This document shows, piece after piece, positions 1 through 12,289 of a stretch of DNA of 64,000 nucleotides. The position numbers and the translations under genes are program-made. Below the pieces are notes generated by a model. It was not told the origin of the DNA. It searched no databases and saw nothing but the letters and a program-made list of their open reading frames with translations. Positions within the stretch are counted from its first letter, which is position 1. Each line of letters opens with the position of its first letter. Source of the DNA: Terebella lapidaria (Eukaryota > Annelida > Polychaeta > Terebellida > Terebellidae); NCBI GenBank assembly GCA_949152475.1, contig OX424561.1, positions 23,368,481 through 23,432,480 of the forward strand, written 5' to 3'.

Positions 1-90
1 ACCTACTGCCACTGCCACTGCCGGCAAGACTGGATCATCATCTAAAATTCTAGGTGGCAGTGACTTCCCGTAGCCCACTGCCACTGCCAT
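1..90 (-). repeat. Inverted single unit of the GGCAGT minisatellite
   Basis: This segment is the reverse complement of the minisatellite unit seen in direct orientation near 1576-1665, down to the same CTAGAATTTTAGATGATGAT variant. It runs off the left edge, so the array may be part of a larger inverted structure. Confidence 0.85.
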
Positions 91-91
91 A

Positions 92-420
92 TTATTCCAG
101 TTAGAGCAAACCTACGTACTGGTAGTATATAATTCACTTGTACAAGTAGATAAAATAACGCACTGAACTAATAAAACTAATGTTAACTTAATCAGCAATT
201 TTCTTCCAGTTAGAGCAAACCTACGGAGTATATAGAATTTATTTGTACAAGTAAATAAAATATCACACTGAACAAATAAAACTAATGGCATTATTCTTCC
301 AATTAGAGCAAATTACATAGTATATATAATTTATTTGTACAAGTAAATAAAATAACACACTGACCTAATAAAACAAATGTTAACTTAATGAGCAATATTC
401 TTCTAATTAGAGCAAACCTA
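92..420. repeat. AT-rich tandem repeat, unit about 100 bp, three-plus copies
   Basis: Three diverged copies begin near 93, 199 and 291 and a partial fourth near 396. Each has the block TTCCAGTTAGAGCAAACC, then TTTGTACAAGTAAATAAAAT and AATAAAACTAATG. No coding potential is visible. Confidence 0.75.
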
Positions 421-886
421 TATTTCTACACATATCCATTATCCAGTACCATTTGTATTCCAAATACTGGCACAAATTTTCTAAACTGTTTGAATTTTAA
501 ATACACACTTTTACTAGTAAAACTAATGTTCACACCCCCCGCCCCCCCCCCCCCCCCCCCCCCACCTCTCCAATTTTTTCCCCAAATCATATTAAGTTAA
601 CTTTCCTGGATGTTTTATTTTCTGTCACTGCGTTTTATTCTGCGCAGATAGATTGATTTCAAAGTAGTGGCACAAATTCGATTTGTTGTTAAAAATATAT
701 AAATAAAATATTAGACTATTATTAAGAAAAACCAATGTTTATTCATTGAATTCAATTTTTATTTATTAAGCAATGTTCTTTCATTTCCAACATCCTTGTA
801 ATTTGAGAGCCTGCTCTCCCCTCTCCCCCCACCCTTTGTGCCATGTCTGATGTGACTGTTTGTATAAACCCCAGTTGTTGTTTTTT
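421..886. other. AT-rich stretch with a poly-C tract
   Basis: No gene is visible. A nearly pure C run of 29 bases lies at 535-563, interrupted by one G. The rest is AT-rich and probably lies in the intron upstream of the last neurexin exon. Confidence 0.5.
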
Positions 887-2640
887 GGTCCCAGGTTTAT
901 CAGCCAATTCACCTGTAACAGCAGTATCCACTAATTGCATATGACTTGTGACTAACATTTTCTATGATGTTTATATATCTAAAGCACAATCATTGCCAAT
1001 GTTAGGATCATTATCATTTGGTCGGATATTGGTTTGAAATGCATGCCATTGTTTGATGTTCCTGATATCAAAGGCCACAAGGAGAGCAATACTTGCTTCT
1101 CACCCAATCCCACGCATTTGAAACATGTACGCAGAGATCACATTTATTTCACACAAAATATTCATTTGATTTCAGACAATATGTCCCAATGCATCAGGGA
1201 TTGTCCAGTTTTCACCGTTGTAATAAAGTGTTTTTCATGTGGCACTATGACGTCTATCTGATGAATGGTCACTTGCTAGTCATTTGTGAAAGGGAAATCT
1301 TGCTATGGGGCGCTAAAACGTCACCGTCGCTTGCCCGTCACACGAGGAAGGTAAATATTGCTATATGTATGTGGCGCTATAACGTCCATGTCTCGGAACG
1401 TCACTGGGCGTCACTTAGAGATACTAGTGTACTGTGAAGCAACGCTAATAGGTCTATCTGACGGACCGTCGCATGGGCGTCACTCAGAGATACTAGTATG
1501 TGAAGCGTCACTCAGAGATGCTAGTAGGTTACGGCAAAACGCTGCCAGCTAGAATCTTGGATGATAGTCCTGTCTTGCTGGCAGTGGCAGTGGCAGTGGG
1601 GTACGGGAAGTCACTGCCACCTAGAATTTTAGATGATGATCCAGTCTTGCCGGCAGTGGCAGTGGCAGTAGGTTACGGGAAATCACTGCCGCCTAGAATA
1701 TTGGATGATAGTTCAGATCTTGTTGGCAGTGGCAGTGGCAGTAGGTTACGGGAAAACGGTCCCAGGTTTATCAGCCAATTCACCTGTAACAGCAGTATCC
1801 ACTAATTGCATATGACTTAAGTGACTAACACTTTCTATGATGTTTATATATCTAAAGCACAATCATTGCCAATGTTAGGATCATTATCATTTGGTCGGAT
1901 ATTGGTTTGACATGCATGCCATTGTTTGATGTTCCTGATATCAAAGGCCACAAGGAGAGCAATACTTGCTTCTCACCCAATCCCATGCATTTGAAACATG
2001 TACGCAGAGATAACATTTATTTCACACAAAATATTCATTTGATTTCAGACAATATGTCCCAATGCATCAGGGATTGTCCAGTTTTCACCTTTGTAATAAA
2101 GTGTTTTTCATGTGGCACTATGACGTCTATCTGATGAATGGTCACTTGCTAGTCATTTGTGAAAGGGAAATCTTGCTATGGGGCGCTAAAACGTCACCGT
2201 CGCTTGCCCGTCACACGAGGAAGGTAAATATTGCTATATGTATGTGGCGCTATAACGTCCATGTCTCGGATCGTCACTGGGCGTCACTTAGAGATACTAG
2301 TGTACATGTACTGTGAAGCAACGCTAATAGGTCTATCTGACGGACCGTCGCATGGGCGTCACTCAGAGATACTAGTATGTGAAGCATCACTCAGAGATGC
2401 TAGTAGGTTACGGCAAAACGCTGCCAGCTAGAATCTTGGATGATAGTCCTGTCTTGCTGGCAGTGGCAGTGGCAGTGGGGTACGGGAAATCACTGCCACC
2501 TAGAATCTTGGATGATAGTTCAGATCTTGCTGGCAGTGGCAGTAGGTTACGGGATAACGCTGCCGCCTAGAATCTTGGATGATAGTTGAGATCTTGCTGG
2601 CAGTGGCAGTGGCAGTAGGTTACGGGAAAACGCTGCCGCC
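887..2640 (+). repeat. 871-bp tandem duplication
   Basis: Copy A (887-1757) and copy B (1758 to about 2640) match almost base for base from GGTCCCAGGTTTATCAGCC onward, with a shift of 871-873 bp caused by small indels. Each copy is about 620 bp of single-copy-like sequence followed by minisatellite units. The parallel small ORFs in both copies (around 1034-1437 and 1907-2316) are by-products of the duplication, not evidence of genes. Confidence 0.9.
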
Positions 2641-3720
2641 TAGAATCTTGGATGATAGTTCAGACCTTGCTGGCAGTGGCAGTGGCAGTAGGTTACGGGA
2701 AAACGCTGCCGCCTAGAATCTTGGATGATAGTTCAGATCTTGCTGGCAGTGGCAGTGGCAGTAGGTTACCCGAAAAGGTTGCCAGCTAGAATCTTGGAGG
2801 ATGGTCCAATGTTGCTGGCAGTGGCAGTGGCAGTAGGTTTCGGGAAAACGCTGCCGTCTAGAATCTTGGATAATAGTTCAGATCTTGCTGGCAGTGGCAG
2901 TGGCAGTAGGTTACGGGATAACGCTGCCGCCTAGAATCTTGGATGATAGTTCAGATCTTGCTGGCAGTGGCAGTGGCAGTAGGTTACGGGAAAACACTGC
3001 CAGCTGGAATCTTGGATGATAGTTCAGATCTTGCTGGCAGTGGCAGTGGGGTATGGGAAATCACTGCCACCTAGAATCTTGGATGATAGTTCAGATCTTG
3101 CTGGCAGTGGCAGTAGGTTAAGGGAAAACGCTGCCGCCTAGAATCTTGGATGATAGTCCTGTCTTGCTGGCAGTGGCAGTGGGGTATGGGAAATCACTGC
3201 CACCTAGAATCTTGGATGGTAGTTCAGATCTTGCTGGCAGTGGCAGTGGCAGTAGGTTACAGGAAAGCGCTGCCGCCTAGAATCTTGGATGATAGTTCAG
3301 ATCTTGCCGGCAGTGGCAGTGGCAGTAGGTTACGGGAAAACGCTGCCGCCTAGAATCTTGGATGATAGTTCAGATCTTGCTGGCAGTGGCAGTGGCAGTA
3401 GGTCACGGGAAAATGCTGCCGCCTAGAATCTTACATGATGGCCCTGTCTTGCTGGCAGTGGCAGTGGCAGTATGTTACGGGAAAACACTGCCGCCTAGAA
3501 TCTTGGATGATAGTTCAAATCTTGCTGGCAGTGGCAGTGGCAGTGGGTTACTGGAAAACACTGCCGCCTAGAATCTTGGATGATAGTCCAGATCTTGCTG
3601 GCAGTGGCAGTGGGTTATGGGGAATCACTGCCGCCTAGTATCTTGGCTGATAGTTCAGATCTTGGTGGCAGTGGCAGTGGCAGTGGGGTACGGGAAACCA
3701 CTGCCGCCTAGACTCTTGGA
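1515..3720 (+). repeat. 73-bp GGCAGT minisatellite
   Basis: The unit is about 73 bp: GTTACGGGAAAACGCTGCCG, then CCTAGAATCTTGGATGATAG, then TTCAGATCTTGCT and two or three GGCAGT. Three units lie in 1515-1757 and about nineteen in 2395-3720, with length variants from loss of one GGCAGT. In many units GGCAGTG and CACTGCC flank a 14-base GTTACGGGAAA-type loop, so each unit can fold into a short hairpin. The array sits in the presumed last intron of neurexin. Confidence 0.92.
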
Positions 3721-4462
3721 TGCAACATCTATCTCATTCTTGGTGAATTTCGTGATGAGTTAGCATGAAGTACGTACCTGCGTTTGAAACTTTGCGGATG
3801 CCTATTTGTTTTAAATTACACGAGAGAACGATGTATTGTTCAAGGTGTGTTGCAATCGTTATGTTGGATTGCTCGCCTTTGACGTGTATATTCCTAGCTG
3901 TTTTCTTGGGTGGGCGATCCGTCGATATTCCTGAAGACGGGGGAACCGTAAAACAGGCAATATAGGGGAAGAACAATCGTCTTTTATTTGCACCCAATTA
4001 TCAATACCGCCATGACGTCGATACCGGGGCTCATTTGCGCACAGCAGATCGAAAACAAAAGTTAGTTGCGATGTGCTCGCCTATAAAGCATCGAGAGAAA
4101 TCATTGGTGCCCAAAGATTTCTGAATCCATCCAAGGTGGACAGTTGAAGATCGACACATGGAATACAATCGGATGTCGTTCGAAAACTCAAAGGACCGAC
4201 ATGTATAGATTCTGAAGAAACTTCGTTATTTAGGATTTTCCAGGCTTTGTCAGTTGTCGCTGTTTGCTTTGGTAATGTCCAATACTCTACAGACGAAGAA
4301 GACACGTCGATAACAGAGAATAGTTTTGTCAAAAAAAGAAAGAAAAACATCGTTGGTACCGATATGTGACAGCTTCACTAAACTGGAAGTCCAAGGTACG
4401 CCAAGCTCGTATAAACTACGCTCTATACATGGAATAACGCCTCGATATATTTGTTATTTCAG
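3721..4462 (+). other. Intron upstream of the last neurexin exon (partial)
   Basis: I see no exon or repeat of note here. The stretch ends in a polypyrimidine-like run and an AG acceptor (TTTGTTATTTCAG at 4450-4462). The open frame that begins at 4326 runs into the exon by chance. Confidence 0.7.
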
Positions 4463-5099
4463 CCCTACGCCGTCCGATCTGGTGGAGCTGGAGGCGCCCT
4501 GTGAGGCGGACGACGAGGATTGTATCACGGGATCTGGCAGCGGGCACGAGCTCGGGGGCGGTGGCGACAGCAGCAGCAGCAGTACAGCCGGATCGGACCC
4601 CACTCCCGAAGACAAGGACCCGATCATCATCGACGTGGGCGCTGAGACGACCGCCGCCGACAGCACGTCGCCCGAAGTCATCATCTTCGTCAACCAAAAC
4701 ATGACGGAGAAACCGCTGCGCCCGGGTGTCAGCCGCCGGCCTGGCCAGATCGCCACGACGCCGCCTAGTAGAGGAGGCAGTGGCGGCGGTGGCGGCTCGG
4801 GGCCCAACACGCCGAGACCCCGCAATGTGCACCGTGGCGGCACCGCTCTCGGCATGAACATCGGACTCATCGTGGGAATAGCCGTCGGCGTCGTCCTACT
4901 GCTCCTCGTTATTGCATTCGCCTTCTATAAATACAAGAGTAGGGACGAAGGCTCATATAAAATTGACGAGAGTAAGAACTACAGTTATGAGACTTGTAAC
5001 ACGAAGCCGCCGCCGCAAGTGAACGGCGCGGGCTACGCGAAGACCAGCTCTAACTGTTCCAAGTCCAAAAAGAAAGACGTTAAAGAATGGTATGTCTGA
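4463..5099 (+). CDS. NRXN: Neurexin, terminal coding exon
   Basis: Neurexins are presynaptic adhesion receptors that bind neuroligins and other partners outside the cell and PDZ scaffolds such as CASK and Mint inside. This exon encodes about 211 residues in one frame after the acceptor at 4461-4462. In order these are an acidic, Ser/Gly-rich stalk with a CEADDEDC cysteine pair, a Pro/Gly/Thr linker with one N-glycosylation site (NMT), a membrane span (about 4857-4925), and the tail YKYKSRDEGSYKIDESKNY. The end is KDVKEWYV, comparable to EYYV in vertebrate neurexins. The tail motif (YKY-RDEGSY-DE-NY) is diagnostic of the family. The exon joins upstream with two bases of a split codon. Laminin-G/EGF exons must lie left of the window. 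It is GC-rich against an AT-rich background. Confidence 0.95.
4530..4544 (+). other. Candidate glycosaminoglycan attachment motif in the neurexin stalk
   Basis: The stalk reads DDEDC-IT-GSGSG: acidic residues followed by SGSG, which is the classical context for xylosylation of serine and heparan or chondroitin sulfate attachment. Neurexins are known heparan sulfate proteoglycans in vertebrates. Use of this site here is inferred. Confidence 0.5.
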
Positions 5100-6610
5100 C
5101 GCCCATCGATTCCCGTTTTATTACTGTTTTATCGTGCGATTCATTGTGCGAGTGAGAGATCTGGATAAAATTATCGGTGTGTGTATGTGTGTCTTTGCTT
5201 ACATCACATCACGTATGACGTACTGTGTCACGTGTTGGCTACGTGCAGTATGCTAATCGCTTTTCCTTTACAACGCCGCGCATCGATCAAAAACGTCAAA
5301 AGCAACCCCTCGTCTTCAATGTGGAAAAAATGACATGACATGAACGCGAAGGGGGAAGACATTCCATAATCGGATATGGGAGCGACCAGGGAAAATAACA
5401 AATGGAGAACAGAAGAAAAGCGGAGTGTGGCGTTCAAAAGTGCACAAAAATGACGCACGGATTCCGTTATAATGTATGATAAACGTGGATTTGAACGGAT
5501 AATTTCTCTAATGACTGCCATGGCACTTGGATATATCGATCTTCTCCCGCCCAATAGGTATTGGCATAAATGAATGCGGGACATTCCCACCCCTTGATTA
5601 TCATAGATGCCCTAATGCATGTATATAGCCCATTCCGATCTGTAAGCCTGTGTATATAGACTATACTACGAACACAATGTAGATTAGGCAAGTATATGTA
5701 TACCGTACCGTTGTTCATACTGATTTGTATTATGGTTTCTCTATGACATTTTCCTATGATATTATTTATCTGTTATATTCTGATATGAGAAAAGCTATAG
5801 TAGATTGTAGACTTGGATATCTTGCCCCGTGTTGTCATTGCAGATGACTTAGTAATTACTCAGTAAAAGATGCTAGAATTATATATTGGAGTCTTTGTCG
5901 CTCTCTAGAATATATCATTATTGCCCTATGAATCAGTGATAGCTGTGGCCCGTATTGTACGTTATGATCTGGGGAGGCGACTGGGGCATATTGTGCACAC
6001 TCGATTGAAAGCTCGCCAACGCGATGTTGGGAAAACGTGAATCTTTATTCTATTGAGGTTATTGCCACCCAATCTTTGTTCATGTGATGAATACTGTTTA
6101 TTACTATGTACTAGTCACAATATCTGCATTCCAAACAACGAAGTTCATGTTCATGGCATGTATACATTGTTGTTTCATTTTGTACCACATTATATAATTC
6201 AGTAACGAATCAGTATTACAAATTGATAGTTGATGATGTGCTTAAATTGTGCGCTAGATCAAATTTTCTATATCATTTTGTCGAAATTCGTTGGTCAAGT
6301 CAGTGTTTTGATTTTTCAAGTATGTAATTGTGTGTGCTATTTGAAAGACAAATATTAATCAGACATTTGTAATATGTGGACAAATGTGGGGGAAATATCA
6401 ACCCAGTCTGCAGTTGATTATGGGTATGTCTTGTGTGAATTTATGAGTACAATATATTGTTGTTGTTTTTCTTGATAAACTAAATTGCAAATGTGTTCTG
6501 GTTACATTTGCTGTGCGAACCTAATGTCATTTCGTGGTTAATATGACTGTACATTAGGTTAAAAATAATATATTGTGATAATAAAATGACAAACTGATAC
6601 AAAATAAAGT
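5100..6610 (+). other. Neurexin 3' UTR (inferred)
   Basis: No ORF of interest follows the stop. The first 1.5 kb is non-repetitive. AATAAA hexamers occur at 6580-6585 and 6603-6608 and are the best polyadenylation-signal candidates. The true transcript end cannot be fixed from sequence. Confidence 0.5.
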
Positions 6611-7680
6611 GGTTGGTTTATTTTGTATAATATGGTGTTCTGTTGGACATTCTGCGTGACACGCCAAAACACTATATCATAATGCGTTAAATAAGCGGAA
6701 CCTACATGTGTCACAGTTTCCACCCACCCAAAATGGCAGCGTGCGCTCAGCTTCGAAAGTGTGTTTCCAATTTTCACCATAGCCCTAGTAGATAGTATTA
6801 TTTTGTAAATTGTGAGTATCAAGCTTACGTCTTAAATTAAAGTTTACGTGTTTTATAATACTTAATGGTCTCCTTTTATTATAGCCAAGTTAGCATTGAA
6901 GATTATTAGAATAGAATAGAATAGAATAACGTTTATTCAACAATCTCTGAAAAAGTGATGCAAATATACAATAATAACACACCAAAAATAAACGAATCTA
7001 ATATACTCTGCCTTGATACATAGGTTATATTCAGAGATATGCTGAGAGATACATACGAAGCCTAGGGGATGTATTACGTATGGCCTCAAACTAATAATTG
7101 AAGTAAAATAAGACAAATTTGAAGACGTGGACTACGGAAGCGGTAATTGACCATCCACCGAGAAAGGCGGTAATGTAAACAAACTCAAAAAATCTCCGCC
7201 AGAAACTTGCCAGGAAATCAAATAGAAAGGGGCGTCTGTTTGGGCATACAAGTGCAGATATATAACTGTTATGTTTTCTACATTCGATCAGAAAGGTATG
7301 GAAAAATCCGTAACTTACTGCCAATATCACTTTAACATATAAAAATAAAACGACATGTCTGCTGACTTACCATTAGTTTTAACACGACAAAACGTCTTCT
7401 TATGATAATTTTCACGGTAAGACATGTTCACATGATATTTTTTCACAGTACGATGCATTGTTGTGATAATTTTCATTGAAACACGTCATGTCAACTTGAT
7501 TTTCTTACTTTTCACAATATGACAGCTTACCATGATATTTATCACGATAAGGCAACTTACTGTGATACTCAACACGGCAAGTTGTGAAAATTTATGTGGT
7601 TAAGTGGATGGTCAATTAACGCTTCTAAAGGGGACTACTAACAAATCAAAATTAAACTAAACAAAGAAAACCAAGAGGCC
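6611..7680. other. AT-rich intergenic DNA with short simple repeats
   Basis: A (GAATA)n tract at about 6907-6929 followed by ACGTTTATT resembles the 3' tail of some non-LTR retrotransposons in minus orientation, but no LINE body is recognisable beside it. At 7370-7590 there are degenerate repeats of a TTTTCACGGTAAGACA-like motif. No gene is seen. Confidence 0.45.
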
Positions 7681-9155
7681 CCTCGGCCTTGAGAGCTCCT
7701 CTGCAAAAGTTCAAATAGTCATAATATTGAAATTCCAAAAAAAAACAATTTATCCACGTGTTTGACAAAGTGGTCGTTCTGATCTTTCATGCAATTTTTT
7801 TTTTTCAAAAAAAGTTTATTTTTTGGCTAGGAATGGCTCAAAATAAATACATGTAGTTACTTTTTGGGGGGACAACAAACTTTTTTCACCAAGCCTTCGA
7901 AAAATCGAAATGGCCGCCACACGGAGACCAGCAGTTACACTGTAAAGGGCAAGGAAACTTATACACATCACAAAGATACATAAGGATAATCTTTCGAAAT
8001 AAAAATCTCCAAACTGAAAAGACAGTTTTTGAGAAAATGGCAGCCAGTTGCCAAAATTGGGTGTTTTTCGTCAAAAAGTGGCCGTTTTGACCTTTTAAAG
8101 GTCATCGAAGGTCGAATCCAAGGTCATTACACACATCCTCACATATGACTCCAAATTTGAAAGTGTCAATATCTAATAGTCGATTCAACGGCAACAAAAC
8201 TTATACATATCACGAAGGTACATAAGTCGAAACTTATGTATAATTTTGAGGAAAATTGTCTGAACAGATTTGAGAACACGGCCGCCTAACACAAAAATCA
8301 TTGCTTTTTTCGACAAATGAAGGTTTTGACCTTCCAGGATCATTGAAGGTCAATTTCAAGGTTACCATTCAAACCGGAATATATGATTTTCCTTTTGAAT
8401 GTGCCAATATTTAGGCTCTATCTTGAAGTGTTCTAAGAGTTTACTCCGCAAAGCTCCCATTATGAAGACAAAATTGGATGAAATTTCTAAGTTCAAACAA
8501 ATTTTCAAAGGCCAAAAAAAATTTTTTTGATTTGGGACAAAAAAAATTTTGCGCCCACTCGCGGAAAATCAAAACGGCCGCCACACGAAGACCGGCGATT
8601 GAAGGGCATCGGAACTTATACATATCACAGAGGTATATAAGGGGAAACTTTTTAAATGAAAATGTCAAAACTGATCAGACAGTTTTCGAGAAAATGGCCG
8701 CCAAGTGCAAAATTGGCCTTTTCTTAAATGGCCGCCATTTTTAAAAAAAATGCGAAAATAAAAAAACTAAAAATACCTCCCTCTTGAAATATTTTTAGGC
8801 ACTTTTGTGCAAAATTTCAGAAAGATTCGGCCGTCAATTTTGAAGATAGCAAAAATTGTACATTCGGTTAATTATTATAATTATTATTTTTGAAGCCCCC
8901 AAACCCCCGGAAATTCCGGGGTTTCGGAGCTTCAAAAAAGCTGAAAATAGCCCACTTTTTATGAGCAAACGTGTGTTTAGGGGCTATTTTCGGGGATAAG
9001 GGGCTTGCTGGAGATAGGAAATTTAACACGTGAGAAGCCTTTAAACCTTAAATGTTGGGACGGACGGCTAGACGGACGGACGGACGGACGCCGGACAATA
9101 CGGTATCGATAAAGCTCCGCTGCCATTCGGCATAGCGGAGCTAAAAATAACCAAA
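7681..9155 (-). mobile_element. Dispersed non-autonomous repeat with terminal hairpin (copy 1)
   Basis: The copy contains AAATGGCCGCCA blocks, TTGAAGGTCA/AAGGTCA half-sites, GAGAAAATGGCCGCCAAGTG, CACTTTTGTGCAAAATTTCAG and GACGGACGGACGG. It ends in a stem-loop (AGCTCCGCTGCC / GGCATAGCGGAGCT, 9113-9142) followed by AAAAA. The same order of blocks recurs, in either orientation, near 10.3-10.95, 53.5-54.5 and 58.95-61.6 kb. It has no ORF of its own. The superfamily is unknown, and a Helitron-like non-autonomous element is one option because of the terminal hairpin. Confidence 0.65.
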
Positions 9156-9297
9156 AAAAAACACTTACGCTGTGGATGAATGATTGAAACTGGGACTTGG
9201 CAAAAGACAACATATTCATGAGTAATGATAATGAGTATGCTACATGAGCTGGGTTGGTATGAATATACTGACACTGGACTGTCGGACGAAATATTTA

Positions 9298-10320
9298 TCA
9301 GTTCTTTCGTGATGAACAGTCACTACAGGACGGCTTTACACAATGAACAGCATCTAAGTAATTTGAAATTAATGATTGCTTTACTTGTTTTTTTAATCCA
9401 TCGAATGACCACGAATCATAATTGGGGAATATTCTGCACCATTTATTCCATATTTTGGGGAATTCAAAGATTGGGAAATGGCCCGCAAACTCATTGGTAG
9501 GGTGGTTTTCGTGACGTAAGTGCGATTGTCTAGTTGCTATATATTGTTGAATTTCAGTGTTTAATGGGAAGCCCGTGAAAGAAACTGGCAATTTACCTTT
9601 GATATACTTATACATACCAGTAAATAAAGATATCTCATACTCATACTGATCCGGAAGTTTCAGAATAATAAGTTGTTCAAAAAGCGGCTCAGTATGGCTA
9701 TTATAAGAGGCTCTACTTATAGTTCTGATCGCTTTTTTCTGTGACTTCATAGTGGAACTTAAAATAGCACAAGGAACACTTCCTCAGGCCAATAAACCGT
9801 ATGTTAGATATGGGTGTATCATTGAGAAATATAATGTTCTTAAACAACTGAGTGGAAGTATATCTCTAACCTGTCTAATGGCGAAAAGAGCGCGTGACAT
9901 TTTAGCATTTACCGGTATATGTTTCAAGTGATCTTGCCACGTTAGGTTTTCGTCAATTTTGACGCCAAAAAATTTAGTACTTTTTTCTACGTATGACTTA
10001 CCGACTTGCTCAAGGATAGTTCCATTAACTTCAATTTTAAGATTAGTTGTACTTGTAGGCATATCATTTCTTTGAGGTTTGATGTGAAAGAAATTTTGAG
10101 GATTTGGTTTTTCGAGGATTTAGTAACAGTTTGTTGGCACAAAACCAGTAATATTGGTTGTTAATTTCACGGTTTGCAGTTGAGTATGAATTGTCCACAT
10201 TGTTGTCTGAGATATGCCCTGGTTAAAGTAATATCCAATATCATTCACGTACACGAGATAAAGGAGTGGTCCCAAAATTGATCCCTGAGGTACGCCATAT
10301 TCGACCCTCAGCATAGGTCA
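9298..10320 (-). mobile_element. LINE (non-LTR retrotransposon) remnant, reverse transcriptase C-terminal half
   Basis: On the minus strand three open pieces in different frames follow each other. 10120-10314 carries VEYGVPQGSILGPLLYLVYV-ND, the RT motif PQGS-LGP. 9784-10062 carries the region KFFGVKIDENLTWQDHLKHI and LYFSMIHPYLTYG. 9298-9750 carries QKKAIRTISRASYNSHTEPL and the C-terminal tail. The order and motifs fit the jockey/CR1 group of LINEs. The copy is 5'-truncated, the catalytic ADD stretch between the first two pieces is not readable, and frameshifts separate the pieces, so it is dead. It interrupts two hairpin-ended dispersed repeats. Confidence 0.85.
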
Positions 10321-10955
10321 AATTCAAGGTCATGACAATATTCAGCATATATCATTTCCTATATGTCCTCAATTGATTCCTAAGCTGCAAAGTCAATAAT
10401 AAGCAAGATATTAGCCATTTTGTGCCGTGACCATGAAAATACGATCAAAGGTCAAGTTCAAGGTCATGGCAATCTTCAGCATATATCATTTCCTATATGT
10501 CCACAATCAATTCCTAATCTCTAATCTCAATATTAAGTGGCATATTAGGAATAATGTGTCCCATTATAAAGCATAGGAGAATTTAACATGGGAAAGTGCC
10601 ATTTGGGACCCGTCGAAAAAATCAAAATGGCCGCCACACGCAGACCGGCGACTCAAGGGCAACGAAATTTATACACGAAGATCTATATGAGATCTTTTGA
10701 AATAAAATTCTCAATCTGATCACACAGTTTTTGAGAAAATGGCGTCCAAAATCCAAAATTGACCGTTTTCCGACCAAAATGGCTGACATTTTGGCCAAAA
10801 TGCGAAAATAAAAAATAAAAAAAACATACCTCCCTCTGGAAAAATTTTTGTGCAGCATTTTAGGAAGATGTGCCTGTCAACTTTAAAGATAAAAATGTAG
10901 ACGGACGACACGCAACAGGAATAGGTTATCGGGCCATTGGTCCGCTAACCTAAAA
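10321..10955 (-). mobile_element. Dispersed non-autonomous repeat with terminal hairpin (copy 2)
   Basis: This copy has the same block order as the one ending at 9155: AAGGTCA half-sites, TTCCTATATGTCC, AATGGCCGCCACACGCAGAC, CCTCCCTCTGGAAAAATTTT, AAAGATAAAAATGTAGACGG. It ends in a 29-base imperfect palindrome at 10923-10951 (AGGTTATCGGGCC-ATT-GGTCCGCTAACCT) followed by AAAAA. Confidence 0.7.
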
Positions 10956-11074
10956 ACCTCTTTCAGTCTATCTTGTTTGAAATCGCCATTGCCATACGTT
11001 CGGCAGTTATTTACATATCACATGATCAACAAATGTTGCTTAGGCCAAATGAGCTATATTGGCTATTGGCCGAA

Positions 11075-11230
11075 TTTTCACACTTAGCGTCGCAATTTCT
11101 CTTCACATTTAGCGTGAAGGGTGATTTCCTAACTTTCACATTTAGCGTTAGGTTTCACATTTACCGTTAGTGTGTTTTTAAATTCACCGTGCCTTTTCAC
11201 ATTTAGCGTTGACCTCACATTTAACGGTTC
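11075..11230 (+). repeat. Short tandem motif TTTCACATTTAGCGT
   Basis: Five to seven diverged copies of a 15-25 base unit containing TTCACATTTAGCG occur here, and an isolated copy lies near 20546. Confidence 0.65.
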
Positions 11231-11409
11231 AACATACGTTACTGCCATACGCCAATGTGAGACAGCATCATTCGAGAATGTAGATCGAGGTATGGTGGAG
11301 GGGGATTCCAGTGTGGCTGGTCTCAGGTCCACGACGAGATGTCCATGAGGTACGGATCCGCTGAGAGGACATGGAAGAAATATTTTCTGGACATATCATT
11401 ATTGTGTTC

Positions 11410-11640
11410 ATTCGCAGTTTTATTGCGTTCCATCGAATTCCGGATCGCGTTTCATCGCATTCCGGATCGCGTTCCTTCGCGATATTTTTGCGTTCTCTCG
11501 CATTGTGGATCGCGTTTCCTTGCGATAGCCTTCTATGTGCTAGTGCCTATGACTTCTGATAAGGTTTTTCTACAAGATCGCGATTCGGAATGCGAGGGAA
11601 CGCAATAAGATCGCGAGGGAACGAATCGTGGGTTATTATG
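11410..11640. repeat. GATCGCG-rich inverted repeat cluster
   Basis: Several copies of CCGGATCGCGTT / TTGCGTTC on the left (11425-11530) face AAGATCGCGA / GGGAACGCAA on the right (11573-11625), giving an imperfect inverted repeat of a foldback or MITE type. No target duplication could be assigned. Confidence 0.5.
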
Positions 11641-12289
11641 GGCATTTGTGCCTGTACAAAAGACACAAGTATGTCTGAGTATGAATATATTTACTCATTG
11701 TCTGACCCTGATAAGACCAGTATGGCTTTGAATATATTTGTTGTGTTGTTTGTTTCTATTTCGAAACATATTTCACTCACGTTTCGTCTTGGCATCATCA
11801 GAATCTTTTTATATTCCTAAATAACCGGTACATAGACCTCCACCATGACAAGTGTATATATTCAAGAGTCCTTACATAGGCCCACGCTTGATTAGCAATA
11901 AACGTATTAAGCATCATGACAGCGAAAATGATCACTATCGCAGCTGTGTCAGTAACTTTCATTTTCGCGTTAGTATTGAAAGCAAATAGCCCTATGAAAT
12001 ACTAACAATCGCATCAATTTTTATATTAAATCCCGGTATAAATTGACCCATTATGCGAGCAGTAATTTGATGTCAAAACTATAAACAATATATGCATGCA
12101 AATGTTTCTACATTACGTCTATACGCTATGAGTATGTAGCCAATTGGGTAACGTGCTCTCAGAGATTAATTTTGCGCAGTCCAACTATTTGTCTGTAGTT
12201 AAGAATTCAGTGATGTCCTTGTATAAGTATGTTACAGCGACATACAAGTAAAACTTTAGTCATTGTGCTGAAAAAATTTGAAATGCGTT
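11641..12289. other. Intergenic, no feature seen
   Basis: AT-rich sequence without a recognisable gene or repeat. Confidence 0.4.

Noticed and set aside
1500-3638. Series of ORFs with Gly-Ser or Ala-Val repeats.
   Set aside because: Minisatellite translations; the 73-bp period is not a multiple of three and the frames shift.
4416-4870. Two 138-codon minus-strand ORFs opposite the neurexin exon.
   Set aside because: Shadows of the GC-rich, low-complexity coding exon on the other strand; no recognisable domain.
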